Notes: generated by a model from the letters alone, not told the origin. DNA of 52,543 nucleotides from an uncultured Pelagibacteraceae bacterium (GCA_902593235.1 CACJHS010000007.1:1-52543); one strand, 5' to 3'; positions 38,047-47,933 are shown, numbered from the stretch's first letter. Made by a program: numbers and translations.

Positions 38047-39218
38047 CTGTCTACCTCACCAAAAACAATATCTAAAGAACCTAATACCGCAGGAACATCT
38101 GCTAACATGTGACCTTTAATTAAATAATCCATCGATTGTAAATGTGAAAATCCTGGTGCTCTTATTTTACATTTGTAAGGTTTGCTTGATCCATCAGATA
38201 TTAAGTAAACACCAAATTCTCCTTTTGGTGCCTCAACAGCTGTATAAATTTCATCTTTTGGAACTCTGTATCCCTCTGTGAAAAGTTTAAAATGATGTAT
38301 TAAAGCTTCCATTGATTGTTTAATTTCTGCCTTAGATGGAGGGCTAATCTTGCCATCTAATGATTTAATTGGACCCTTTTCCATTTTAGCTAGACATTGT
38401 TTAATAATTGAAACACTTTCTTTCATTTCTTCAATTCTGCATAAATATCTGTCGTAACAATCTCCATTTTTTCCAACTGGAATATTAAAGTCTAAACTTT
38501 CATAGCAGTCATAAGGTTGGGATTTTCTTAAATCCCACGGGACACCCGAGCCTCTAATCATAACTCCTGAGAAAGAATAATCTAAAGCATCTTCTTTTGT
38601 AACTACTCCTATATCGACATTTCTTTGTTTAAAAATTCTATTGTCAGTTAATAGGCTTTCTAAATCGTTAATTATTTTCGGAAACGTTTGACAAAATTTT
38701 GCAATATCTTCTTCTAAACCTTTTGGCAAATCTTGATGAACACCTCCTGCTCTAAAATAATTTGCATGAAGTCTTGATCCTGAAGCTCTCTCATAAAATG
38801 TCATTAGAGTTTCCCTTTCCTCAAAACCCCAAAGAGAAGGTGTTAATGCCCCTACATCAAGAGCTTGAGTTGTAACGTTTAGAATATGACTTAAGATTCT
38901 TCCAATTTCACAAAATATAACTCTTATGTATTGTGCTCTAATTGGTACATCTATTTTAAGTATTTTTTCAACAGCTAGTGCGAAAGCATGTTCCTGATTC
39001 ATTGGAGCGACATAATCTAAACGATCAAAATAAGGAACTGCCTGCATATAAGTTTTATTTTCTATGAGTTTTTCTGTTCCTCTATGAAGTAAACCGATAT
39101 GAGGATCTGCTTTTTCAACTACTTCACCATCTAGCTCTAATATTAATCTTAGAACACCGTGAGCTGCAGGATGCTGTGGACCAAAATTTAAATTTAAATT
39201 TTTAATTTTTTTTGTCAT
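38043..39218 (-). CDS. nuoD: NADH-quinone oxidoreductase subunit D (49-kDa)
   Basis: 391-aa subunit that forms the quinone site with NuoB. It starts [20 protein letters not shown], with the quinone-binding His in that loop, then [27 protein letters not shown] and the C-terminal DIVFGEVDR. The ATG at 39218 is chosen. The frame is open 26 codons further upstream, inside nuoC, but that part has no family similarity. With this start the gene overlaps nuoC by 17 bp and nuoE by 4 bp. Confidence 0.97.
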   Translation of the reverse strand: MTKKIKNLNLNFGPQHPAAHGVLRLILELDGEVVEKADPHIGLLHRGTEKLIENKTYMQAVPYFDRLDYVAPMNQEHAFALAVEKILKIDVPIRAQYIRVIFCEIGRILSHILNVTTQALDVGALTPSLWGFEERETLMTFYERASGSRLHANYFRAGGVHQDLPKGLEEDIAKFCQTFPKIINDLESLLTDNRIFKQRNVDIGVVTKEDALDYSFSGVMIRGSGVPWDLRKSQPYDCYESLDFNIPVGKNGDCYDRYLCRIEEMKESVSIIKQCLAKMEKGPIKSLDGKISPPSKAEIKQSMEALIHHFKLFTEGYRVPKDEIYTAVEAPKGEFGVYLISDGSSKPYKCKIRAPGFSHLQSMDYLIKGHMLADVPAVLGSLDIVFGEVDR

Positions 39219-39807
39219 TATTCTCAATTTCTTCTTTAATGTATTTTGTTCCTTCCCAAGGACTTTCATAATCAAAATTCCGATAATTTTGCTCAAGTTT
39301 CACCGGTTCGCTAATTACTTTTTTTTGATCTTCGCTATATCTAACTTCTGAGTGACCTGTTAATGGAAAATCTTTTCTTAATGGGTGACCTTCAAATCCA
39401 TAATCAGTTAGTATTCTTCTTAAATCTGGGTGATCCTTGAAAGATACCCCATACATATCAAACACTTCTCTCTCCATCCAGTTTGCTGATGGAAAAATGC
39501 TAGTTAATGAAGGAATGACTTCATTTTCGGCAATTGAATATTTTACAATTAATCTTTGATTAAATTCATGACTTAAAAACAAGTATACTACTTCAAACCT
39601 TTGATTTTGTTCTGGGTAATCAACAACTGTAATATCTATTAGTTGCCTAAATTTAGTATCTTGATTTGTTTTTAAAAATAAAGCAACATCAACTATATCT
39701 TCTTTATCTGTTTCAATATAAATTTGGTTATGTTTAATTTCTGTATTGTTAATTTTGGTAGTTAACTCAGAATTAATTTTTTTTTCTAAATCTTCTAAAC
39801 TTTTCAT
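39202..39807 (-). CDS. nuoC: NADH-quinone oxidoreductase subunit C (30-kDa)
   Basis: 201-aa separate NuoC, not fused to NuoD as it is in E. coli. Family blocks are [39 protein letters not shown] and [20 protein letters not shown] followed by [20 protein letters not shown]. It is 2 bp from nuoB and overlaps nuoD by 17 bp. Confidence 0.97.
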   Translation of the reverse strand: MKSLEDLEKKINSELTTKINNTEIKHNQIYIETDKEDIVDVALFLKTNQDTKFRQLIDITVVDYPEQNQRFEVVYLFLSHEFNQRLIVKYSIAENEVIPSLTSIFPSANWMEREVFDMYGVSFKDHPDLRRILTDYGFEGHPLRKDFPLTGHSEVRYSEDQKKVISEPVKLEQNYRNFDYESPWEGTKYIKEEIENNDKKN

Positions 39808-39809
39808 AA

Positions 39810-40325
39810 CTATCTAATAAAAGATCCTTTTTTTCTAATTTTTTTTTGTAATTGCATTATTCCATACAACAATGCCTCCGCAGATGGAGGACATCCTGGC
39901 ACATAAACATCTACAGGAACAATTCGATCACAACCTCTAACAACTGAATATGAATAATGGTAATATCCACCACCATTTGCGCAACTACCCATTGAAATCA
40001 CATATCTCGGTTCAGGCATCTGGTCATAAACTTTTCTTAAAGCTGGCGCCATTTTATTTGTCAAAGTTCCCGCAACTATCATAACGTCTGATTGTCTTGG
40101 CGAACCTCTTGGAGCTGCTCCAAATCTTTCTAAATCATATCTAGGCATAGCTGTTTGCATCATTTCAACAGCGCAACAAGCTAATCCAAAAGTCATCCAA
40201 TGAAGTGATCCTGATCTTGACCAATTAATTAAATTATCAAGTGATGTAGTTATAAAACCATTCTTACTAAAATCTTCAGCAAGTTGTTTAAATTCCTCAG
40301 GAACTTGATCTATTTTATTATCCAT
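39810..40325 (-). CDS. nuoB: NADH-quinone oxidoreductase subunit B (cluster N2)
   Basis: 171-aa subunit holding the terminal 4Fe-4S cluster N2, which reduces quinone. The four ligands are C50 and C51 (ACCAVEMM), C115 ([17 protein letters not shown]) and C145 ([11 protein letters not shown]). [20 protein letters not shown] is the conserved amphipathic N-terminal region. It follows nuoA by 15 bp, the largest gap in the 22-gene run. Confidence 0.98.
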   Translation of the reverse strand: MDNKIDQVPEEFKQLAEDFSKNGFITTSLDNLINWSRSGSLHWMTFGLACCAVEMMQTAMPRYDLERFGAAPRGSPRQSDVMIVAGTLTNKMAPALRKVYDQMPEPRYVISMGSCANGGGYYHYSYSVVRGCDRIVPVDVYVPGCPPSAEALLYGIMQLQKKIRKKGSFIR

Positions 40326-40340
40326 TGTGGTTTATAATTT

Positions 40341-40709
40341 TTATTCCCAGTCTAAAGCACCCTTTTTCCATTCATAAATAAAACCTATTGTCAGTATGAA
40401 CAAAAAAATCATCATTGATGAAAAACCTAATAATCCAATATTTCCAAGAGATATTGCCCATGGAAATAAAAATGCTATCTCTAAATCAAAAATAATAAAT
40501 AGGATTGCAACTAAATAAAATCTCACATCAAATTCCATTCTTGAGTCCTCGAAAGGTTCAAAACCACACTCATAAGCTGAAAGTTTTTCAGGATCAGGTT
40601 TTTTTGGTGATAGAATAAAGTTTACAACCACAAAAGCACAACTTAACCCAAGAGCTAATACTAAAAATATTATTATTGGTAAGTAATCTTTTAAAAAATC
40701 AGATAACAT
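40341..40709 (-). CDS. nuoA: NADH-quinone oxidoreductase subunit A
   Basis: 122-aa subunit with three membrane helices. The conserved loop [20 protein letters not shown] contains the cysteine exposed in deactive mitochondrial complex I, and [20 protein letters not shown] is the second helix with its acidic residues. It is the first gene of the nuo cluster. The 89 bp between it and the tRNA-Asp gene must hold the nuo promoter; the best pair I see is TTCAAC, 16 bases, TATATA ending about 11 bp before the ATG. That is weak and would give a very short leader. Confidence 0.97.
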   Translation of the reverse strand: MLSDFLKDYLPIIIFLVLALGLSCAFVVVNFILSPKKPDPEKLSAYECGFEPFEDSRMEFDVRFYLVAILFIIFDLEIAFLFPWAISLGNIGLLGFSSMMIFLFILTIGFIYEWKKGALDWE

Positions 40710-40798
40710 GAAAATCTATATATCAGTTTTTATCTGTTGTTGAAGGGCTGATACGTCACATTTTATTAATATTAACATAAAAAAATGCTTAAAAGTGG

Positions 40799-40872
40799 CG
40801 GGAGTGAAGGGACTCGAACCCTCGACCTATCGCGTGACAGGCGATCGCTCTAACCAACTGAGCTACACCCCC
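40799..40872 (-). tRNA. tRNA-Asp (anticodon GTC)
   Basis: Complete cloverleaf on the minus strand. The acceptor GGGGGTG pairs with CACTCCC (one G-T), D stem GCTC/GAGC, anticodon stem ATCGC/GCGAT around the loop CTGTCAC, T loop TTCGAGT. Discriminator G at 40799 is followed by an encoded CCA (40796-40798). It is in tandem with tRNA-Val upstream, 12 bp away counting from the Val CCA. The lon-tRNA-Val-tRNA-Asp-nuoA order is an alphaproteobacterial neighbourhood. Confidence 0.97.
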
Positions 40873-40887
40873 ACTTTAGAGTTTTGG

Positions 40888-40960
40888 TGGGCAGTAAAGG
40901 ACTCGAACCTTTGACCCCCTCGGTGTAAACGAGATGCTCTACCAACTGAGCTAACCGCCC
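40888..40960 (-). tRNA. tRNA-Val (anticodon TAC)
   Basis: Complete cloverleaf on the minus strand. The acceptor GGGCGGT pairs with ACTGCCC, D stem GCTC/GAGC, anticodon stem TCTCG/CGAGG around the loop TTTACAC (anticodon TAC, reading GTA and probably other Val codons). T loop TTCGAGT. Discriminator A at 40888 is followed by an encoded CCA (40885-40887). It is processed probably together with tRNA-Asp. Confidence 0.97.
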
Positions 40961-40973
40961 AAAACAAGGCTAC

Positions 40974-41002
40974 TTATTACATCAACACTTAAATAATGTA
41001 AA
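40974..41002 (-). promoter_or_regulatory. Candidate promoter of the tRNA-Val/tRNA-Asp pair
   Basis: On the minus strand TTTACA (plus 40997-41002), 17 bases, TAATAA (plus 40974-40979), ending 13 bp before tRNA-Val. The -35 matches 5 of 6 consensus bases and the -10 only 3 of 6. Read-through from lon is the alternative. Confidence 0.3.
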
Positions 41003-41009
41003 TTAATTA

Positions 41010-43388
41010 TTATTGAATACTAGCTTGAGATTTATCGTCTTTTTTAGATATATCAACCTCAACCCACTCTGTAGGTTTAAGTTCTTTTGTTAAAGCTATT
41101 TTTATAACCTGATCAGCATATTCAACTGGAGTGATCTTAATATCGTCTATAATTTTCTTAGGCATATCTACTAGATCTTTCTCGTTCTCTTTAGGAATTA
41201 AAACTTCTTTTATTCCAGCTCTATGTGCAGCTAACAATTTTTCTTTCAAGCCACCAATTGGCAATACTTGACCTGTTAAAGTAACTTCACCAGTCATAGC
41301 AACATCTCTTCGTACAGGAATGTTGGTAATTGACGAGACTATCGATGTAACCATTCCAATACCAGCAGATGGGCCATCTTTCGGTGTAGCTCCTTCAGGA
41401 ACATGAATATGAAAATCTTTTTTCTCAAAAATAGGTGGAATAATTCCATACTCTAAGCATTTTGATCTTACAAAAGATTTTGCTGCTTTAACCGACTCCT
41501 GCATAACGTCACCTAATTTACCTGTGATTTGCATTCTCCCTTTTCCTGGCATTGTGACAGTCTCAATTTTTAAAATTTCTCCACCATACTCAGTCCATGC
41601 AAGCCCTGTTACTATCCCAACTCTATTCTCAGCCTCTAATTCTCCAAATTTAAATTTAGGAACACCTAAAAAATCAGATAAATTTTTATTATTTATTCCA
41701 ACTTCTGTTTCTTCACCAGCTACAATTTTTTTAACAACTTTTCTTGCAAGTTTAGAGATTTCCCTTTCAAGATTTCTTACACCTGACTCTTTTGTATATC
41801 CTCTAATGACTTCTTTTATAATATCATCATCCAGCTTCATTTCTTTTTCTTTAACACCATTATCTTTAATTTGTTTTGGTAATAAATATTTGTTTGCGAT
41901 ACTAATTTTTTCATCCTCAGTGTAACCCGCTAATCTAATCACTTCCATTCTATCTAATAAAGGAGGCAAAATGTTTAAGGTATTAGCAGTCGTTACAAAC
42001 ATCACATCAGATAAATCATAATCGACTTCTAGATAATGATCATTAAATGTTGTGTTCTGTTCGGGATCTAGAGCTTCTAATAATGCTGAAGACGGGTCTC
42101 CTCTATAATCATTTCCAATTTTATCAATTTCATCTAATAAAATTAATGGATTTTTTGTTCCAGCTTTTTTCATCATTTGAATAATTTTACCTGGAAGAGA
42201 TCCGATATATGTTCTTCTGTGTCCACGTATTTCTGCTTCATCTCTCATTCCACCAACTGACATTCTAACAAATTCCCTGTTTGTAGCTTTCGCAATTGAT
42301 TTTCCTAAAGAGGTTTTTCCAACACCTGGGGGTCCAACTAAACATAAAATAGGTCCTTTAATCTTTTCCATTCTTTTCTGAACGGCTAAAAATTCTATTA
42401 TTCTCTCTTTAACTTTTTCTAATCCAAAGTGGTCTTTATCAAGAATATCTAAAGCTTTTTTTAAATCTATATCTACTTCACTTTTTTTATTCCATGGCAG
42501 TTCAGTCATCCAATCTAAATAGTTTCTCACGACTGTTGCCTCTGCAGACATTGGGCTCATGTTTTTTAATTTTTTTAACTCTTGTAGGCATTTCTTCTCT
42601 ACCTCTTTTGGCATCTTTGCTTTTGTAATTGCTTTATTCAAACTGGTTGTTTCATCTTTACCATCTTCAATTTCACCAAGTTCTTTTTGAATAGCTTTTA
42701 GTTGTTCGTTTAAATAATACTCTCTTTGTGTTTTTTCCATCTGGGTTTTAACTCTGCCCCTAATTCTTTTTTCAACACCAATAATACTTGTTTCATTTTC
42801 CATTATTTTAATAATGGCGTTTAATCTTTTCTTTACATCTACAGTTTCAAATATTTGTTGTTTTTCAGAAATAGTAGCTGTTATATGAGATGCAATATTA
42901 TCTGCAATCCGTGACGGGTCTTTTAATTGTTTAATTGTGTTTATGGTTTCATTAGAAATTTTTTTATTTATAGAAGTTAATTTTTCTAATCTTCTTAAAG
43001 CTGTTGCGGCCAAAGGAAATAAATCCTCTTCTTTAGGTGAAACATCGTTATAGTGTGTGTAATCACATGTTATAAACTTTTCATTATCCTTAAAGTCTAA
43101 AATTTTTACTCTTTTAATACCTTCAACTAAAACTTTAACTGTACCATCTGGTAATTTTAATAATTGTAAGATACTTCCCTCACAACCATACATAAATACA
43201 TCAGTTTTTTTAGGATCATCAATTTCTGAATTTTTTTGAGTTACTAAAATAATTTTCTTATCTTTTTTCATCACTTCATTAAGTGCTGAAATAGACTTAT
43301 CTCTTCCTACAAATAAAGGTATGACCATACTTGGAAAGACTACAATGTCTCTCAAAGGAAGTAAGGGTAGTGAAATTTTGACGTCCAT
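41010..43388 (-). CDS. lon: ATP-dependent protease Lon
   Basis: 792-aa AAA+ serine protease for misfolded and regulatory proteins. An N-terminal substrate domain ([20 protein letters not shown]) is followed by a coiled-coil region and the AAA+ module. Walker [14 protein letters not shown] lies near residue 352 and [19 protein letters not shown] follows. The C-terminal protease has the catalytic Ser in [10 protein letters not shown] (about 673) and Lys in [14 protein letters not shown] (about 716). It lies 60 bp after clpX. A -10-like TATAAT at plus 43404-43409 sits only 15 bp before the ATG. hup, often downstream of lon, is absent. Confidence 0.97.
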   Translation of the reverse strand: MDVKISLPLLPLRDIVVFPSMVIPLFVGRDKSISALNEVMKKDKKIILVTQKNSEIDDPKKTDVFMYGCEGSILQLLKLPDGTVKVLVEGIKRVKILDFKDNEKFITCDYTHYNDVSPKEEDLFPLAATALRRLEKLTSINKKISNETINTIKQLKDPSRIADNIASHITATISEKQQIFETVDVKKRLNAIIKIMENETSIIGVEKRIRGRVKTQMEKTQREYYLNEQLKAIQKELGEIEDGKDETTSLNKAITKAKMPKEVEKKCLQELKKLKNMSPMSAEATVVRNYLDWMTELPWNKKSEVDIDLKKALDILDKDHFGLEKVKERIIEFLAVQKRMEKIKGPILCLVGPPGVGKTSLGKSIAKATNREFVRMSVGGMRDEAEIRGHRRTYIGSLPGKIIQMMKKAGTKNPLILLDEIDKIGNDYRGDPSSALLEALDPEQNTTFNDHYLEVDYDLSDVMFVTTANTLNILPPLLDRMEVIRLAGYTEDEKISIANKYLLPKQIKDNGVKEKEMKLDDDIIKEVIRGYTKESGVRNLEREISKLARKVVKKIVAGEETEVGINNKNLSDFLGVPKFKFGELEAENRVGIVTGLAWTEYGGEILKIETVTMPGKGRMQITGKLGDVMQESVKAAKSFVRSKCLEYGIIPPIFEKKDFHIHVPEGATPKDGPSAGIGMVTSIVSSITNIPVRRDVAMTGEVTLTGQVLPIGGLKEKLLAAHRAGIKEVLIPKENEKDLVDMPKKIIDDIKITPVEYADQVIKIALTKELKPTEWVEVDISKKDDKSQASIQ

Positions 43389-43448
43389 ACAAACAATATG
43401 GATATTATATTTTATAATGCAATAGGTATTTAGTACTTATTAAGGATA

Positions 43449-44717
43449 TTAAGCCGCTGTTGTCTTATTTGACTTAGATTTATTGTCCCCTTTAGCATGA
43501 ACTAAAATTGGTTGTGAGTGTCCTTTTGCTGCACCAGCATCAACAATAACTTCTTCGATATTATCTTGGCTCGGAAGATCGTACATTGTTTTCAATAAAA
43601 TATTTTCTAGAATTGATCTCAAACCTCTTGCTCCAGTTTTCTTGCTAATTGCTTTTTGCGCTATTTCTTTTAATGCATTTTCTTTAAAAATTAGTTTAGC
43701 ACCATCTAATTTAAATAGTTCTTGATATTGTTTTGTTAATGAATTTTTTGGTTCTTGTAATATTTTTATTAAAGATTTTTCATCTAAATCTTCAAGTGTT
43801 GCTATCATTGGAAGTCTTCCAATAAATTCTGGAATCAATCCAAATTTTAATAAATCTTCTGGCTCTAGTCCTTTCATCCATTCGCCAGTTTTTTTATCTT
43901 GTGTATTTTTTACATCTGCACCAAAACCGATTGAAGTTCCTTTATCTCTTTGAGAAATAATTTTATCAAGCCCTGCAAAAGCTCCACCACAAATAAATAA
44001 AATATTTGTTGTATCTACTTGTAAAAATTCTTGTTGAGGATGCTTTCTACCCCCTTGAGGTGGAACACTCGCAACTGTTCCTTCCATTATTTTAAGAAGA
44101 GCTTGCTGAACACCTTCTCCAGATACGTCTCTAGTAATTGATGGGTTTTCAGATTTTCTACTAATTTTATCAACCTCATCAATATAAACTATACCTCTTT
44201 GAGCCTTTTCAACATTGTAGTCAGATGCTTGTAATAATTTTAAAATAATATTTTCAACATCTTCTCCAACATAACCTGCTTCTGTTAGAGTAGTTGCATC
44301 AGCCATTGTAAATGGAACGTCTAGAATTCTAGCAAGAGTTTGAGCGAGCAATGTTTTACCACAACCTGTAGGACCCACTAAAAGTATATTAGATTTTGAT
44401 AGCTCAACATTTTTACTTGTTTTGCTTTCATAATTTAATCTTTTGTAATGATTGTGTACTGCAACAGATAATACTTTTTTCGCATGAGCTTGACCGATTA
44501 CATAATCATCTAATACTGAACAAATTTCCTTCGGAGATGGAAGACCATCTTGATGTTTTACAAAAGTATCTTTGCTCTCTTCTTTAATAATGTCCATACA
44601 TAGCTCAACACATTCATCACAGATAAAAACAGTTGGGCCAGCAATCAACTTTCTTACTTCATGTTGGCTCTTGCCGCAGAAAGAACAGTAAAGAATATTT
44701 TTATTATTTGTTGTCAT
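43449..44717 (-). CDS. clpX: ATP-dependent Clp protease ATP-binding subunit ClpX
   Basis: 422-aa AAA+ unfoldase that feeds ClpP. The N-terminal zinc-binding domain has C11, C14, C33 and C36. Walker A is GPTGCGKT at residues 115-122, Walker [11 protein letters not shown], the pore motif EAGYVGED, and the IGFGAD loop that docks on ClpP. The C-terminus has a short Ser/Lys-rich tail ([16 protein letters not shown]). It follows clpP by 92 bp, with a possible own promoter in that gap. Confidence 0.98.
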   Translation of the reverse strand: MTTNNKNILYCSFCGKSQHEVRKLIAGPTVFICDECVELCMDIIKEESKDTFVKHQDGLPSPKEICSVLDDYVIGQAHAKKVLSVAVHNHYKRLNYESKTSKNVELSKSNILLVGPTGCGKTLLAQTLARILDVPFTMADATTLTEAGYVGEDVENIILKLLQASDYNVEKAQRGIVYIDEVDKISRKSENPSITRDVSGEGVQQALLKIMEGTVASVPPQGGRKHPQQEFLQVDTTNILFICGGAFAGLDKIISQRDKGTSIGFGADVKNTQDKKTGEWMKGLEPEDLLKFGLIPEFIGRLPMIATLEDLDEKSLIKILQEPKNSLTKQYQELFKLDGAKLIFKENALKEIAQKAISKKTGARGLRSILENILLKTMYDLPSQDNIEEVIVDAGAAKGHSQPILVHAKGDNKSKSNKTTAA

Positions 44718-44751
44718 TTTAATTTTTATAACGAATCAATTTAATTACTTT

Positions 44752-44777
44752 ATTATAGAAGACTCACACTAATCAAG
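44752..44777 (-). promoter_or_regulatory. Candidate clpX promoter in the clpP-clpX gap
   Basis: On the minus strand a perfect TATAAT (plus 44752-44757) lies 34 bp before the clpX ATG. CTTGAT (plus 44772-44777) lies 14 bases further upstream. That spacing is short for sigma70. CTTGA-type -35 elements occur in heat-shock sigma-32 promoters, which would suit clpX, but the -10 does not fit that class well. Confidence 0.35.
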
Positions 44778-44809
44778 TTTCGAATAATGATGACTCAATA
44801 TGTTGTGTA

Positions 44810-45421
44810 TTAGGATCTTTTTTCTACTACTTTGTCAATAAGACCAAAAGATTGTGCGACATCTGCAGTCATAAAATTATCTCTTTCAAGAGCAGATTTT
44901 ATTTCTTCGACACTTTTTCCAGTATGTTTTGAATAAATTTCATTAAGCCTTTTCTTTAAAGACAAAACTTCATTAGCATGAATTTCGATATCAGTTGCCT
45001 GACCTTGAAAACCTGCAGATGGTTGATGAACCATTATTCTTGAATTTGGTAATGAAAATCTTTTTCCTTTTGTACCAGCTGCAAGTAAAAAGGAACCCAT
45101 TGAAGCTGCTTGACCGATACATAAAGTAGAGATATCTGGTTTCACATATTGCATTGTATCATAAATACCAAGTCCTGCTGTAACCAAACCTCCTGGGCTA
45201 TTGATGTATAAATAAATTTCTTTTTTTGGATCCTCTGCCTCTAAAAATAATAATTGAGCGGTAACTAATGATGCAACATTGTCATTAATTTGACCTGTTA
45301 AAAAAATGATTCTTTCTTTTAATAGTCTTGAATAAATATCGTACGCTCTTTCACCTTTGCTAGATTGCTCAACAACCATTGGTACAAGATTGCTCATATG
45401 TTCTGATAATTTTGTTGTCAT
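44810..45421 (-). CDS. clpP: ATP-dependent Clp protease proteolytic subunit
   Basis: 203-aa serine protease subunit forming the 14-mer chamber used by ClpX (and ClpA). It has the N-terminal propeptide region ([20 protein letters not shown]), the active-site Ser107 in [11 protein letters not shown] and His132 in [15 protein letters not shown]. Length is standard. It follows tig by 32 bp, the classical tig-clpP-clpX-lon order. Confidence 0.98.
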   Translation of the reverse strand: MTTKLSEHMSNLVPMVVEQSSKGERAYDIYSRLLKERIIFLTGQINDNVASLVTAQLLFLEAEDPKKEIYLYINSPGGLVTAGLGIYDTMQYVKPDISTLCIGQAASMGSFLLAAGTKGKRFSLPNSRIMVHQPSAGFQGQATDIEIHANEVLSLKKRLNEIYSKHTGKSVEEIKSALERDNFMTADVAQSFGLIDKVVEKRS

Positions 45422-45453
45422 AAGTTGATTCGTTCTACTTATACAACTTGAGA

Positions 45454-46896
45454 TTACTTTTTGCTAACTTTTTTTATCTTTTTCACTGCTGGCTTTGATT
45501 TTGCCTTTTTAGTTGCAGGTTTTTTTTCTTTCGCAGATGTTGTGGATGATTTTTTCTTAGTTTCTTTTTTTTCTTCACCATGGTTATGGTCATGATCATG
45601 GTCGTGTTTATTAGCTTCTTTTAAAATCTTTTCGGCTTCCTCTTTTGAAATTTCTTTCTTATTTGCTTTACCTTTTTCTTTAATTAAATTTAAAATTTTT
45701 TCTTCATATACGGTTCCTCTTAAACTCGCTAATGCAGATGGGTTTTTTTGGTAAAAATCCATAACCATTTTTTCTTGTCCAGGCATCATTCTTAGTTGTT
45801 TTTGAACTTCAGCCTGAATTTCTTGTTCTGAAACTTTGATTTGATTTTTTTCACCAAACTCATTTAAAATTAATCCAGTTTTAATTCTTGTTTTTGCTTT
45901 TTCTTCAAAATTTTTTTTATTTTTCTTAGCTTCTTCTTCAGACATACCTTGTGAAAGAACTTTAACCTCTTCCTCAACTAAGTTTTCTGGAACTTCATCT
46001 ACCTTAATTTTTTCTATTTCTTTCAAAATTTGGTTTTTAGATAACTGATCTAGAGAATTTTTATATTCATCATTAATTTGTTTTGAAATTAATGTTTTTA
46101 AATCTTTTAAATCTTTTGCTCCTAAATTTTTTGCAAAATCATCATTAATTTTTACTTCTTCTGATTGTTTAACACTTAAAATTTTACAATTAAATTTAGC
46201 TTTTTTATTTACTAATTCTTTTTCAGGGAAATTTTCTGGCAAAGTTGCTTCTACAATTTTTTCGTCATCTTTCTTAACTCCAATCAATTGATCGTCGAAA
46301 CCTTTTAAGAATAAATCTTTGCCTAAAGTTAGCTGAGTATTTTTTCCTTCACTTCCTTTAAAATCCTTACCGTCAACAGTTGCTTTGTAATCTAAGGATA
46401 CTAAATCACCTTTTTTAGCTTTTGTATCAGCGCTAACCTCTTTAAAATTTGGTTGATTTTTTGCTATTTCTTTTATTCTTTTGTCTGTTTCACTATCGTC
46501 AATTTTTACTGTGTATTCATCAAATTTAATATTTTCTAAAGATTTTATTTCTACTTTTGGTAACTCAGTGACTGATAGAACATACTCAAGATCTTTATCT
46601 TCACCGTATGTTTTTAAGTCAAGCTTTGGTTGACCAGCTGGTTTAATCTTATTTTCCTCTAATGCTTTTGTAGATGTTTCTTTTAAAACTTTATCTAAAA
46701 CTTCTCCAAAAACTGCTTTTCCAAATTGTCTTTTTAAAATTTCTTTTGGAACCTTGCCTGGTCTAAATCCTTTAAGATTTACACTTCCTTTTATTTCTTC
46801 ATATTTTTCATCCATATAAGAGTTCATTGTCTCTTTATCGATAAAAACTTTAAGGTCTTTATTAAGTCCTTTTTTATTTTCTACTGTAACTTTCAT
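45454..46896 (-). CDS. tig: Trigger factor with an unusual His/Lys-rich C-terminal tail
   Basis: Ribosome-bound chaperone of 480 aa. The ribosome-binding domain carries the signature [18 protein letters not shown] (about residues 43-60). The PPIase domain follows ([19 protein letters not shown]), then the helical substrate-binding domain. After about residue 425 the protein runs into HDHDHDHNH (431-439), then a 41-residue tail with 18 lysines and Ala/Pro/Ser/Thr. E. coli trigger factor has 432 aa and no such tail. The His cluster could bind metals and the basic tail RNA; both are inference. It is the first gene of tig-clpP-clpX-lon. Confidence 0.96.
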   Translation of the reverse strand: MKVTVENKKGLNKDLKVFIDKETMNSYMDEKYEEIKGSVNLKGFRPGKVPKEILKRQFGKAVFGEVLDKVLKETSTKALEENKIKPAGQPKLDLKTYGEDKDLEYVLSVTELPKVEIKSLENIKFDEYTVKIDDSETDKRIKEIAKNQPNFKEVSADTKAKKGDLVSLDYKATVDGKDFKGSEGKNTQLTLGKDLFLKGFDDQLIGVKKDDEKIVEATLPENFPEKELVNKKAKFNCKILSVKQSEEVKINDDFAKNLGAKDLKDLKTLISKQINDEYKNSLDQLSKNQILKEIEKIKVDEVPENLVEEEVKVLSQGMSEEEAKKNKKNFEEKAKTRIKTGLILNEFGEKNQIKVSEQEIQAEVQKQLRMMPGQEKMVMDFYQKNPSALASLRGTVYEEKILNLIKEKGKANKKEISKEEAEKILKEANKHDHDHDHNHGEEKKETKKKSSTTSAKEKKPATKKAKSKPAVKKIKKVSKK

Positions 46897-46909
46897 AATA
46901 TTTTAATGG

Positions 46910-46991
46910 TAGGGCGAAAAGGACTCGAACCTTCACATGTTGCCATATTGGTTCCTAAGACCAACGCGTCTACCAATTCCGCCATCGCCCC
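46910..46991 (-). tRNA. tRNA-Leu (anticodon TAG)
   Basis: Class II tRNA on the minus strand. The acceptor GGGGCGA pairs with TCGCCCT (first pair G-T), anticodon stem TTGGT/ACCAA around the loop CTTAGGA, then a variable arm and T loop TTCGAGT. Discriminator A at 46910 is followed by an encoded CCA (46907-46909). It reads CTA and probably other CTN codons. It ends 10 bp before the tig ATG, so tig may be transcribed through it. Confidence 0.97.
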
Positions 46992-47005
46992 ACAAATTAC
47001 GAGGT

Positions 47006-47034
47006 TTTATATATTATTGAAACTATTTGTCCAA
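47006..47034 (-). promoter_or_regulatory. Candidate promoter of tRNA-Leu (and perhaps tig)
   Basis: On the minus strand TTGGAC (plus 47029-47034), 17 bases, TATAAA (plus 47006-47011), which would start transcription about 8 bp before tRNA-Leu. The -10 matches 5 of 6 consensus bases and the spacing is ideal; the -35 is only fair. Confidence 0.45.
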
Positions 47035-47051
47035 TGACAATTGTTAAAAAA

Positions 47052-47080
47052 TTATCTATTTATCTAATAAAATTTATACT
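47052..47080 (+). promoter_or_regulatory. Candidate promoter of the DUF1289 gene
   Basis: TTATCT (47052-47057), 17 bases, TATACT (47075-47080), 12 bp before the ATG at 47093. The -10 matches 5 of 6, the -35 is weak. With the tRNA-Leu promoter it would make the 101-bp gap 46992-47092 a divergent promoter region. Confidence 0.35.
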
Positions 47081-47092
47081 AATTTATAAAAA

Positions 47093-47344
47093 ATGATTGT
47101 TTCACCTTGCATAAGCATTTGTAAAACTGATCCATCAACAGGTTATTGTTATGGTTGTGGAAGAAGTAATGAGGAAAAAAGAATTTGGAAATTGGAAGAA
47201 ACAACTGATGACTGGAAAAAAGAAAATATAATTGTAATTGAAAAAAGGCTTACTGGTTGGCAGCTTGAAAGTTTTAAAGAGTCATACTCTTACAAAATCA
47301 AGAATGGCATGTCTCTTTTTAAGAAAAACTTAATCAAAGATTGA
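47093..47344 (+). CDS. DUF1289 family protein (four-cysteine, probable metal-binding)
   Basis: 83-aa protein with the DUF1289 signature SPCISICKTDPSTGYCYGCG: cysteines at 6, 10, 19 and 22 that probably bind zinc or iron. The conserved IWKLEETTDDWKKENI and RLTGWQ segments follow. The C-terminal 25 residues (FKESYSYKIKNGMSLFKKNL) are a lineage-specific addition. Function is unknown in the family. It is followed after 6 bp by a 57-aa membrane protein. Confidence 0.88.
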   Translation: MIVSPCISICKTDPSTGYCYGCGRSNEEKRIWKLEETTDDWKKENIIVIEKRLTGWQLESFKESYSYKIKNGMSLFKKNLIKD

Positions 47345-47350
47345 TAAAAT

Positions 47351-47524
47351 ATGAGTAAAGTTAAAATTGTAAGTATTATCTATGCTATAGGGATAATTAT
47401 TGGCGCTTTATTCTTTGATGTTTGGGGAGCAGATACCACCCCTTTAAAAACATTGTCTGTATTTGCTTGGACTGTAATATTTATTATAGCTTTATTTTTT
47501 GTTGATAAAAATGAGAGAAAATAA
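47351..47524 (+). CDS. Small two-helix membrane protein, 57 aa, unknown function
   Basis: An ATG-to-TAA frame of 57 codons, too short for many gene finders. The protein has two hydrophobic segments, IVSIIYAIGIIIGALFFDVW (residues 6-25) and SVFAWTVIFIIALFFV (36-51), with a short GADTTPLKT loop and a charged end (DKNERK). It starts 6 bp after the DUF1289 stop, and its end overlaps the next gene by 14 bp, so the three look like one transcript. I do not recognise a family. Confidence 0.65.
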   Translation: MSKVKIVSIIYAIGIIIGALFFDVWGADTTPLKTLSVFAWTVIFIIALFFVDKNERK

Positions 47525-47933
47525 GTTTTTAATATTTTTTTTATCATTTTTTTTTATATCCTTTAATTCTCACTCAGAAATAATTGTGTTGAGTAAATGT
47601 GATCATAAAGAGGACGGTTTTTTAAAAAATGAATATATTTTAAATCTTAATGAACTAGTTATGACACGTAATTACGTTTATAATGAAAAAACTTATCAAA
47701 AATATAAAATTACCGATTTAAGCGTTAAAAAGAAAAACTCCTATGTGAGAAATATTTATGAGGAAGATGGAAAAATACTTACATTAAAACATGGGTATCC
47801 TCAGTTTTATACTCAAATTTTATTTGAAAAAGATAAACCAGAAATATTTGTTAAGGCTGTTTTGAATGATGTCGAAAGTTTATCTAAAATCTCAGATTGT
47901 AAAAAAATAGAGAAATTTGATCAAGAAAGTTAG
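47511..47933 (+). CDS. Secreted protein of unknown function, 140 aa
   Basis: Starts at the ATG at 47511 with a clear signal peptide (KFLIFFLSFFFISFNSHSE, cleavage probably near residue 20-23). The frame is open four codons further upstream from a TTG, but the ATG gives a normal signal peptide. The mature part of about 118 residues is beta-rich and charged and has two cysteines (LSKCDH and ISDCKK) at its ends, which could form a disulfide. The start lies inside the 57-aa ORF (14-bp overlap). The stop overlaps the convergent 45-aa ORF by 4 bp. I recognise no domain. Confidence 0.75.
   Translation: MRENKFLIFFLSFFFISFNSHSEIIVLSKCDHKEDGFLKNEYILNLNELVMTRNYVYNEKTYQKYKITDLSVKKKNSYVRNIYEEDGKILTLKHGYPQFYTQILFEKDKPEIFVKAVLNDVESLSKISDCKKIEKFDQES

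Noticed and set aside
39219..39296. 26-codon upstream extension of nuoD
   Set aside because: It lies within nuoC and has no NuoD similarity; the ATG at 39218 gives the normal N-terminus.
43404..43409. TATAAT as lon promoter
   Set aside because: It would start transcription within about 10 bp of the ATG and no matching -35 element is visible; noted only in the lon entry.
45422..45449. Inverted repeat AAGTTG/CAACTT in the tig-clpP gap
   Set aside because: Only 6 bp with a 16-base loop; likely chance in AT-rich DNA and without a T run.
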